From positions 1-29,008 of the forward strand of contig JANPBZ010000095.1 of the NCBI GenBank assembly GCA_031430695.1: a stretch of DNA of 29,008 bases, in the 5' to 3' direction. This document shows, in pieces, positions 14,282 to 21,268 of this stretch (positions within the stretch are counted from its first letter, which is position 1; each line of letters starts with the position of its first letter). Under the pieces are notes generated by a model, which saw only the letters and a list, made by a program, of their open reading frames with translations, searched no databases and was not told where the DNA came from. The stretch comes from JAENVT01 sp031430695 (GTDB lineage Bacteria > Actinomycetota > Acidimicrobiia > Acidimicrobiales > Ilumatobacteraceae). The translations under genes and the position numbers were made by a program.

Positions 14282-16474
14282 ATGACGCCGACGGTGCAGC
14301 TCCTGGGGATCCGCCACCACGGACCCGGGTCGGCGCGGTCGGTCGTGCGCGCCCTCGACGCACTCCAACCCACTGCGGTGCTGGTGGAATTGCCGGCCGA
14401 CTGCGAGGTCGCGCTGGCGTGGGTGGGCAACGAGCACCTCGTTCCACCTGTCGCGCTGCTCGGCTACGTGGTCGACCATCCGCAGCGGGCCGCGTTCTTG
14501 CCGTTCGCCGAGTTCAGCCCGGAATGGCAAGCGTTCACATGGGCCCAGCAACACGATGTCGTCGTTCGGGCGATGGACCTACCGATGCAACAGTCGCTTG
14601 CCGGGCCCGACGACGATGAAGAACTGGATCTGACGACGACGGTCGGCGACCCGTTGGCCGCGCTGGCCGAGGCAGCGGGCGATCCCGACCCCGAGCGTTG
14701 GTGGGACGACGTGATCGAGCACCGCGGCGACGGCAAACCGGCATTCGACTCGGTGGCGATGGCCATGACCGCGGTCCGCGGCGGCCGAGACGCGACCACT
14801 CTGCGCGAGGCGCATCGCGAGGCACACATGCGCCAGGTGCTGCGACGGGCAATCGCCGATGGGCACCAACGCATCGCCGTGGTGTGCGGCGCCTGGCACG
14901 TGCCGGCGTTGGCCGAACCCCTTCCTACGGCGACCTTCGACGCTCACACACTTCGTGGTCTGCCGCGGGTCAAGGTCGGGCTTTGCTGGGTGCCGTGGAC
15001 CCACCGTCGACTCGCCTCGGCCAGCGGCTACGGCGCGGGCGTGCGCAGTCCCGGCTGGTACGCGCACGTCTTCAAGAATCCGGGGGAGTTGGGGATCAGC
15101 CGCTGGTTCGTCGGCGCTGCGCGACTGCTGCGCGACCGGGGCATGTCGGCATCGCCCGATGATCTGATCGCCGCTACCCGCGCCGCCACCGCGTTGGCAG
15201 CGCTACGCAACCGGCCGCGACCCGGCCTTGCCGAGGTGCTCGATGCCGCCGACACGGTGATGGCCGGCGCCAGTGGCATGTCGCTGATCCACCGCGAGTT
15301 GATCGTGGGCGACGCGATAGGCGAGGTACCCGACGATGCGCCGCAGGTGCCGCTGGCGCGCGACCTCGCTGCCCAGCAGCGCCGGGTTCGGTTGAAGCCG
15401 GCCGCCACCGAACACACCGTCGAGCTCGATGTTCGTGCGCCCAACGGCCGGGCCCGCTCGGTCTTGCTGCACCGCCTGCGCGCCCTCGGCGTGTGGTGGG
15501 GAAATGTCGAGGAAGGCAGGGGCAGCAGCGGAACGTTTCGGGAGACCTGGCGGCTGCTGTGGGAGCCGGAACTGACCATCCGTGTGATCGAGCTCAGCGC
15601 CCACGGCACCACGGTGCAGGCCGCGGCGACCCACCGTCTGCTCGAGCGAGCGGCGTCGATCGAGGCGCTCGCCGATCTCGTCGCCATACTCGACCTGGCC
15701 TTGCTGGCCGATCTACCCGACGTGGTGCAGCCAGTGGTCGCCCGAGTCGAGGCACAGGCCGCCCACGATCCCGACGTCGTCCAGGTGATCGACACCCTCG
15801 GCCCACTTGCCCGCGCCCTGCGCTACGGAGACGTGCGCGGCACCGACGCCGGTGCGCTGCGCGCCGTGTTCGACGGCTTGGTCGTGCGCGTCGTCGCGGG
15901 CGTGGTGATGGCGTGCCGTTCGCTCGACGAGGCCGCTGCCGCAGCGATGGTCGAACGGCTCGCCGGCGTGCAGGCCGCGCTTGCCCTGGTCGATCACCCG
16001 GCGCGCCGCGCCCAGTGGCCCGCCGTCCTCACCGTCATTGCTGAACGTGGCGACGTGCACGGGCTCGTGCAGGGCCGCGCCACGCGGTTGCTGCACGACG
16101 GCGGCACGTGGAACCGTGCGCTTGTCGGAGCCCGACTGTCGCGGGCACTTTCGGTGGGAACCGCGCCGGCAGTGGGAGCCGCATTCGTCGAAGGATTCCT
16201 CGCGGGGAGCGGAACCGTGCTGGTACACGACACCGAGCTGCTCGACGTGATCGACGCCTGGGTGTCGTCCCTTGCCCCCGACGGGTTCGTCGCGACCGTG
16301 CCCTTGCTGCGGCGAACGTTCGGCGCGTTCGAGCCAGGCGAGCGTCGCCAGCTCGGCCTGCTGATCGACCATCAAGCCGCACCGACCTGGTCGGGGTTCG
16401 GCAGCGATGTCGACGGCCAACGCGCCGCCGCCGCGCTCGCCACCGTCCGCCAACTGCTGGGTGTGCCGCAATGA
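14282..16474 (+). CDS. DUF5682-like protein, candidate TraB/Tiki-type hydrolase
   Basis: A 730-residue cytosolic protein of the DUF5682 type. The N-terminal domain starts LLGIRHHGPGSARSVVRAL (G9, H12, H13, G14), followed by TAVLVELPAD (E36) and, near residue 203, GAWHVPAL (H206). In TraB/PrgY/Tiki proteins a GxxHxxxxS, a VxxE and a GAGHVPG motif fall in the same order and form the metal/active site, so this domain is likely a related hydrolase; that is inference. The middle (about 260-420) contains an acidic, Pro-rich part and a helical region. The C-terminal 300 residues are almost wholly helical repeats. The ATG at 14282 is chosen over an earlier in-frame start inside vapC because homology begins here. 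The stop overlaps the VWA start (ATGA, 16471-16474). Confidence 0.82.
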   Translation: MTPTVQLLGIRHHGPGSARSVVRALDALQPTAVLVELPADCEVALAWVGNEHLVPPVALLGYVVDHPQRAAFLPFAEFSPEWQAFTWAQQHDVVVRAMDLPMQQSLAGPDDDEELDLTTTVGDPLAALAEAAGDPDPERWWDDVIEHRGDGKPAFDSVAMAMTAVRGGRDATTLREAHREAHMRQVLRRAIADGHQRIAVVCGAWHVPALAEPLPTATFDAHTLRGLPRVKVGLCWVPWTHRRLASASGYGAGVRSPGWYAHVFKNPGELGISRWFVGAARLLRDRGMSASPDDLIAATRAATALAALRNRPRPGLAEVLDAADTVMAGASGMSLIHRELIVGDAIGEVPDDAPQVPLARDLAAQQRRVRLKPAATEHTVELDVRAPNGRARSVLLHRLRALGVWWGNVEEGRGSSGTFRETWRLLWEPELTIRVIELSAHGTTVQAAATHRLLERAASIEALADLVAILDLALLADLPDVVQPVVARVEAQAAHDPDVVQVIDTLGPLARALRYGDVRGTDAGALRAVFDGLVVRVVAGVVMACRSLDEAAAAAMVERLAGVQAALALVDHPARRAQWPAVLTVIAERGDVHGLVQGRATRLLHDGGTWNRALVGARLSRALSVGTAPAVGAAFVEGFLAGSGTVLVHDTELLDVIDAWVSSLAPDGFVATVPLLRRTFGAFEPGERRQLGLLIDHQAAPTWSGFGSDVDGQRAAAALATVRQLLGVPQ

Positions 16475-17709
16475 ACGACACTCTCAGTCGGGCGGCAGCG
16501 CTGCGGGTCAGCGATCCCGAACGACTGCGCCGTTGGCGGATGGTGCTCGGCGGTACCGACGACGCCGACGACAACCGTGGCGGTCCCGGCGCCGGCGTGT
16601 CGATGGTGGAGCTCGACGGCAACGACGCGCGCATCGACGCGGCATTGGCCGCGGTCTACGACACCAAGCCGGGCAAACGCGGCGGCGGGGGCAGGGCAGG
16701 CGGGCTCGGCTCGTCGGCACCGTCGGTCGCCCGCTGGCTCGGCGACATCCGCCGCTACTTTCCCACTTCGGTGGTGCAGGTGTTGCAGCGCGACGCGATC
16801 GATCGGCTCAACCTGCGCCAACTGCTGCTCGAACCCGAGATGCTGCGCGCCATCGAGCCCGATCTGCACCTGGTCACGCTGCTTGTCGAGCTCAACAAGC
16901 TGTTGCCCGACGCCACCAGATCGACGGCCCGACAGGTGGTGTCGCAGGTCGTCGAGCAGATCGAGCAGCGGTTGGCGTCGCGCACCAAGCAGGCCATCCA
17001 CGGCGCGCTTGCTCGCAGCCAGCGCAGCCGTCGTCCTCGACTCAGCGACATCGACTGGGGCCATACCATCCATGCCAATCTTCGCCATTACCTTCCCGAG
17101 CAGCGCACGGTGGTGCCAGAGCGGCTGATCGGCTACGGCCGCCGCCAGCGCAGCCTCTCGCGCGACGTGATCGTGGCCATCGATCAGTCGGGCAGCATGG
17201 CCGACAGCGTCGTGTACGCAGCTGTGTTCGGCGCCGTCCTGGCGTCGATGCCGGCACTTCGCACCAGCGTCGTGGCCTTCGACAGCGCAGTCGCCGATCT
17301 CACGCCATTGCTGCACGACCCGGTCGACGTGTTGTTCGGCGTGCAACTCGGTGGCGGCACCGACATCGCCCAAGCCGTCGGTTACTGCCAGCAGCTGGTC
17401 GCCAGACCCGCCGATACGGTGCTGGTTCTGGTCAGCGACCTGTTCGAAGGCGGCAACGTCGCGCTGCTGCACGACCGCGTCGCCGGCCTGTGCCGGGCAG
17501 GCGTCACGGTCGTGGTGTTGCTGGCCCTCAGCGACGAAGGCGCGCCCGCCTACGACCACGCCCAAGCGGCAGCGTTCGCCGAACTGGGTGTGCCGTCGTT
17601 GGCGTGTACCCCCGACGCCTTTCCCGATCTGTTGGCCGCCGCGCTCGAACATCGCGATGTCGGTCGCTGGGCCAACGAGCACGGGCTGCACACCGCGGTG
17701 CCGCCGTAA
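16471..17709 (+). CDS. VWA-domain protein, partner of the MoxR ATPase
   Basis: A 412-residue protein. The N-terminal part has a Gly/Arg-rich linker (residues 68-80). A helical region (about 85-220) like that of CoxE/YehP-type proteins follows. The C-terminal von Willebrand A domain has an intact metal-ion-dependent adhesion site: D238-Q-S240-G-S242, T297 in GGGTDI, and D323 in VSDLFEGG. Such proteins bind targets through the metal site, and MoxR ATPases remodel the complex. It is translated from within the DUF5682-like stop codon, so the two are made together. It ends 13 bases before the convergent acyl-CoA dehydrogenase stop. Confidence 0.92.
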   Translation: MNDTLSRAAALRVSDPERLRRWRMVLGGTDDADDNRGGPGAGVSMVELDGNDARIDAALAAVYDTKPGKRGGGGRAGGLGSSAPSVARWLGDIRRYFPTSVVQVLQRDAIDRLNLRQLLLEPEMLRAIEPDLHLVTLLVELNKLLPDATRSTARQVVSQVVEQIEQRLASRTKQAIHGALARSQRSRRPRLSDIDWGHTIHANLRHYLPEQRTVVPERLIGYGRRQRSLSRDVIVAIDQSGSMADSVVYAAVFGAVLASMPALRTSVVAFDSAVADLTPLLHDPVDVLFGVQLGGGTDIAQAVGYCQQLVARPADTVLVLVSDLFEGGNVALLHDRVAGLCRAGVTVVVLLALSDEGAPAYDHAQAAAFAELGVPSLACTPDAFPDLLAAALEHRDVGRWANEHGLHTAVPP

Positions 17710-17722
17710 CACTCGGCCACGG

Positions 17723-18982
17723 TTAGGCGCTCTGCGTACCGACCTTCAGCTCGCGGAACGGTGACTTCGAGTCGATGCCTGGCTCCTTCGGCAAGCCCAG
17801 CACGCGCTCGCCGACGATGTTGCGCATGACCTCGTCGCTGCCACCGGCGATGCGGCCGCCGGGCGTGCCCAGCACCAACATGGCCCACGCATAGGTACCC
17901 CACTCGCCGGTGTCGGCGATCAACTTCGGGCCGAGCACATGCGACACGAAGTCGCCGATGCGGCGCAGGTTCATGGTTCCCGCCAACTTGGCGATGCTCA
18001 TCTCCGGGCCCGGCAGCTGCCCGGCCTTGATCTTGTCCATCGCCCGCTGGTTGTTGTAGCCCGACACGCGACCGTGGATGATCAGGTCGGCGAGACGATC
18101 GCGCACCAGCGGGTCGTCGCCGATGCCGAGATGACGAACCAACTCGATCAGGCGCGCGTACATGTTGATCCCGCCGCCACCGCCCGCCCCGATCGCTGCA
18201 CGCTCGTTCATCAAGGTCGTCAATGCGACGTTCCAACCGTTGTTGAGATCCCCGAGACGATCGCTGTCGGGGACGTGGACCTCGTTGAAGAACACTTCGT
18301 TGAAGCTCGACCCGCCCGTCATCTGGCGCAGCGGCCGCACGTCGACGCCGGGCGCTTTCATGTCGACGATGAACCCGGTGAGGCCCTTGTGCTTCGGCAG
18401 GTCGACATCGGTGCGGGCGATGATCTCGCCGATGTCGCTGTAGTGGGCGCCGGTGGTCCACACCTTCTGCCCGGTGATGACCCACTCGTCGCCATCGCGC
18501 TCGGCCTTGGTCTGCAGGCTGGCCAGGTCGCTGCCAGCGCCTGGCTCGCTGAACAACTGGCAGCCGACGATGTCGGCGCGGTACATCTTGGAGAGGTAAC
18601 TCTGCTTCGCCGCCTCGCTGCCGTGGGCCAAAATCGTCGGCGCGACCATCCCCAACCCGATCGTGAACGCCGCCTGGCTGGGAACCTGGTAGTGCGCCTC
18701 CAAGGCGTTCCACGCCTTCTCGTATGCGCCCGGCAGGCCGCGGCCGCCGTACTCGACCGGCCCGGTGATCCACCCGAATCCGGCGTCGAACTTCTTGCCT
18801 CGCCACTCGCAAGCGCGGTGCAGATCGTTGCTCTCGTCGGTGCGGTTGCGCTCCTCGAACATCGCCACCTTGTCGGAGCCCTCGCCCCACACGAACTTGC
18901 GCTCGGCCTCCTTCTTATGGGCGTTGGCATCGAGGAAGTCGCGGGCTTCGGTCTCGAACGCTTCGAGCGTGATCGCTGTCAT
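17723..18982 (-). CDS. Acyl-CoA dehydrogenase
   Basis: A 419-residue FAD enzyme that oxidises acyl-CoA to enoyl-CoA. Visible motifs are LFSEPGAGSDLASLQTKA (FAD/substrate loop), WVITGQKVWTTGAHYSD, the mid-domain FNEVFFNEVHVPDSDRLG, and the C-terminal GGSDEVMRNIVGERVLGLPKEP, where FAD and the partner subunit meet. The Arg/Asn-rich ending is typical of the FadE branch used for steroid or branched acyl chains in actinobacteria, but the substrate cannot be fixed. The ATG at 18982 is 74 bases from the start of the divergent MDMPI-like gene; the frame is open further upstream but without homology. No other beta-oxidation gene is adjacent. Confidence 0.92.
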   Translation of the reverse strand: MTAITLEAFETEARDFLDANAHKKEAERKFVWGEGSDKVAMFEERNRTDESNDLHRACEWRGKKFDAGFGWITGPVEYGGRGLPGAYEKAWNALEAHYQVPSQAAFTIGLGMVAPTILAHGSEAAKQSYLSKMYRADIVGCQLFSEPGAGSDLASLQTKAERDGDEWVITGQKVWTTGAHYSDIGEIIARTDVDLPKHKGLTGFIVDMKAPGVDVRPLRQMTGGSSFNEVFFNEVHVPDSDRLGDLNNGWNVALTTLMNERAAIGAGGGGGINMYARLIELVRHLGIGDDPLVRDRLADLIIHGRVSGYNNQRAMDKIKAGQLPGPEMSIAKLAGTMNLRRIGDFVSHVLGPKLIADTGEWGTYAWAMLVLGTPGGRIAGGSDEVMRNIVGERVLGLPKEPGIDSKSPFRELKVGTQSA

Positions 18983-19056
18983 GTCCGCACGGTAGCGGCG
19001 ACGGTCTCGTCCCGGTCGTGTCGAGCGGATGTGCGCAGCGGTGGCAAAGTAGGGCG

Positions 19057-19809
19057 ATGGATCTGAACGGCTATCTCGCAGTGCTGGCGGCGGAGGCGAC
19101 GGCCTTGGCAGCGGCCGCCGACGAGGCCGGGCTCGATGCGGCGGTACCCACCTGCCCGGGGTGGACGGTGAACGACCTGGTGTTGCACATCGGCGAGGTA
19201 CACCGCTGGGCGACCGCAGCCGTGGCGAGCCGGGCGACCAGGCTCGGTGACATGCCCGGCGACTCACGCGGCCCGTTGCCGGAACGCGCCGACACCATCG
19301 TCTGGTTCTGCCGCGGCGCCGTCACCTTGCGCGACACCCTCGCCGCCGCTGACCCATCGGTCGAGTACGCCGCCTTCCTGACGGATCCGCCGACACCGCG
19401 GTTGCTGTTCTGGGCAAGGCGTCAGACGATGGAAACGACCGTACATCGCGTCGATGCGGAGTCAGCGTTGGATCGCTGCACAGCGCTCGGCCCGGATATC
19501 GCCCTCGACGGCATCGACGAGTTCCTCACTGGATTCCTGCCTCGGTCTCGCACACCACTGCACGCCGACACGCCACACTGCCTCCTGGTCGCTCCCAACT
19601 ACAGCGACCAACGGTGGACCATCTCGATCAGCAATGATCTGCCGGTCACCATGCGCCGAGCGACCGACGCTGACTGCACTGTGTCGGGCACGGCCAGCGA
19701 CATCTACCTCGCGCTGTGGAACCGTGGCTCGCTCGACGCGTTGACGATCGAAGGCGACCGAAGCGCGATCAACCTGTTGCGCGACAACGTGCGCATTGGC
19801 TGGGGGTGA
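19057..19809 (+). CDS. Maleylpyruvate isomerase / mycothiol-dependent (DinB-like) family protein
   Basis: A 250-residue protein with the MDMPI N-terminal four-helix fold. The opening has VPTCPGWTVNDLVLHIGEVHRW, with H44 as a probable metal ligand. E126-T-T-V-H130 gives the second and third ligands in the ExxxH pattern known from mycothiol-dependent maleylpyruvate isomerase. The C-terminal third (from about 165) is the small beta domain with DCTVSGTASDIYLALWNR. Family members use zinc and mycothiol, but most have unknown substrates. The ATG at 19057 has a weak AGGG close upstream. It is divergent from the acyl-CoA dehydrogenase and ends 4 bases from the convergent corA stop. Confidence 0.85.
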   Translation: MDLNGYLAVLAAEATALAAAADEAGLDAAVPTCPGWTVNDLVLHIGEVHRWATAAVASRATRLGDMPGDSRGPLPERADTIVWFCRGAVTLRDTLAAADPSVEYAAFLTDPPTPRLLFWARRQTMETTVHRVDAESALDRCTALGPDIALDGIDEFLTGFLPRSRTPLHADTPHCLLVAPNYSDQRWTISISNDLPVTMRRATDADCTVSGTASDIYLALWNRGSLDALTIEGDRSAINLLRDNVRIGWG

Positions 19810-19813
19810 GCAG

Positions 19814-20713
19814 TTACAGCCAGTCACGTCTGCGGAACATGCGGTACAACCCGACGCTCAACACGACCATCATCCCCAGAGCCATCGGGTAACCAAGTTT
19901 CCAATCGAGCTCCGGCATGTGGGCGAAGTTCATCCCGTAGATGCCGGCGATCAGAGTGGCTCCGAACACGATCGAACCCCATGCGGTGAGCTTCTTCATC
20001 ACCAGGTTCATCTGGTTGCTCATCACCGCTAAGTGGGCATCGACGGCGTTGCCGACAAGCTCGCGTTGCTCGTCGACCAGGTCGACGGCCCGCAGCAGTT
20101 TGTCGAAGGCGTCGCGGCAGGTGACCAAGGCGTCGCCGTCGATCCACTGCACCTCGCGCCGCAGGATTGCCGACAGTACCTCGCGCAACGGCACCACCGC
20201 TCGACGCAGTTGTAGCAGCTCGCGGCGCAGTCCGAACAGATCGTGTTGCAGGCTCTGCTCGGTGCGTTCGCCCTCACTGAAGATGTTGTCCTCGATCAGC
20301 TCCAACTTGTCTTCCAAGACATCGGTGGTGTCGAAGTAGCCGTCGATCAACTCGTCGAGCAGGGTGGCAAACAGCTGGCCCGACGTGGTGGTGGTGTTGT
20401 TGTGACGCTCGAACAGATCGAGCAACGGTTGCGGATCCCACTCCCTGCCGTCGGGATCGTGGCGGCGCACGGTGATCAACCACGTCGGCCCGAGGTACAT
20501 GTCGATCTCGGCGAGTGAACCGGAGAAGGCAACGACGTACACATGGTCGGCGAAGCGGTGCATGGTCGGACGCGCGGCGCGTCGGTGGGCCTCATCGAAC
20601 GTGCGGCTGGCGAGCCCGTACTGACCCGCCAGCTCTTCCAACTCCTCCTCGGTCGGGTCGACGACGTCGATCCATGTCACGGTCGGGTCATCGAACGTGT
20701 GCGTCGTCTGCAT
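19814..20713 (-). CDS. corA: CorA-family magnesium/divalent cation transporter
   Basis: A 299-residue inner-membrane channel. The N-terminal soluble domain (about 1-235) is followed by two transmembrane helices at the C-terminus, with the hallmark GMN at residues 260-262 (IYGMNFAHMP) just after the first helix. The second helix (about 276-290) is followed by a basic end (YRMFRRRDWL), as in CorA. The long helix before the membrane has the expected charged heptads. It works as a pentamer importing Mg2+ or Co2+. The start at 20713 faces the Nfu-like gene across 44 bases. No Mg riboswitch was visible in that short gap. Confidence 0.93.
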   Translation of the reverse strand: MQTTHTFDDPTVTWIDVVDPTEEELEELAGQYGLASRTFDEAHRRAARPTMHRFADHVYVVAFSGSLAEIDMYLGPTWLITVRRHDPDGREWDPQPLLDLFERHNNTTTTSGQLFATLLDELIDGYFDTTDVLEDKLELIEDNIFSEGERTEQSLQHDLFGLRRELLQLRRAVVPLREVLSAILRREVQWIDGDALVTCRDAFDKLLRAVDLVDEQRELVGNAVDAHLAVMSNQMNLVMKKLTAWGSIVFGATLIAGIYGMNFAHMPELDWKLGYPMALGMMVVLSVGLYRMFRRRDWL

Positions 20714-20757
20714 TGGAAGGTGAGCGTAGGCCCGAGCGACCGCTATGGTCGCGACTC

Positions 20758-21210
20758 ATGGGTCAACAGGTTTCCGTCGTCGAGAAGCCCAGCCCCCGGC
20801 CGGGCGTGCTGAGGTTCGAAACCAATCGCAGTCTCACGGGAATGGGACACGAGCGGTTCACATCGGTGCTCGACGCCGTCGGGCCGCGCCCAGCAGCAGC
20901 CCTCGCCCGCCAACTGCTGTCGACCGGCAAGGTCGACTCGGTCTACATCTACGGCAACATCATCTCGGTCGGCATCAGCGAGGGTTCCACAGCGGAGGGT
21001 CTCGGCGATGTCGTGCGCAACATGTACCAGTACTGGAAGCCGGGCATGGAGATGCCGACGTTCGATGCACCTGCCGAGGAAGCCGCTCCCGCTGGCGGCG
21101 CGGCGGGTGACACTGGCGGTGCCGCCGAGTCGCCGTACACGCTGCTGGTGCCGCAGACGTTGCGCGAGCGAAGCGCCGCCGCGCTCGCCAAGTGGCAAGC
21201 CGGCAGCTGA
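20758..21210 (+). CDS. Nfu/NifU N-terminal-domain protein
   Basis: A 150-residue protein. Residues about 15-82 match the Nfu_N domain in layout: RPGVLRFETNRSL, a central ALARQLLSTGKVDSVYIYGNIISVGISEG (the gap-V-x-VY-x-x-N-x-I pattern). It lacks the CxxC iron-sulfur NifU domain that follows in true Nfu scaffolds. Instead it has an Ala/Gly-rich linker (about 104-122) and a C-terminal helix. It is therefore probably a stand-alone domain with a binding rather than a cluster-carrier role. The ATG at 20758 is used; a TATGGT hexamer (20734-20739) is a possible -10. It is divergent from corA. Confidence 0.75.
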   Translation: MGQQVSVVEKPSPRPGVLRFETNRSLTGMGHERFTSVLDAVGPRPAAALARQLLSTGKVDSVYIYGNIISVGISEGSTAEGLGDVVRNMYQYWKPGMEMPTFDAPAEEAAPAGGAAGDTGGAAESPYTLLVPQTLRERSAAALAKWQAGS

Positions 21211-21211
21211 G

Positions 21212-21240
21212 AGACCGGACCACACGGTCTTGATTCAAGA
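21212..21240. terminator. Hairpin plus palindrome between the Nfu-like and GGDEF-EAL genes
   Basis: AGACCG-N7-CGGTCT (21212-21230) makes a perfect 6-bp stem immediately after the stop. It overlaps the 13-base palindrome TCTTGATTCAAGA (21228-21240). The pair could be a terminator for the upstream gene, or an operator for the c-di-GMP gene that starts 28 bases later. No T run follows. Confidence 0.35.
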
Positions 21241-21268
21241 GTAGGTCTTGGTTGACCGATAACTCTGT

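Noticed and set aside
16372..17712. Minus-strand open frame of 446 codons
   Set aside because: Antisense to the VWA protein with its intact metal site; no motifs of its own.
17939..19066. Plus-strand open frame of 375 codons
   Set aside because: Antisense to the acyl-CoA dehydrogenase.
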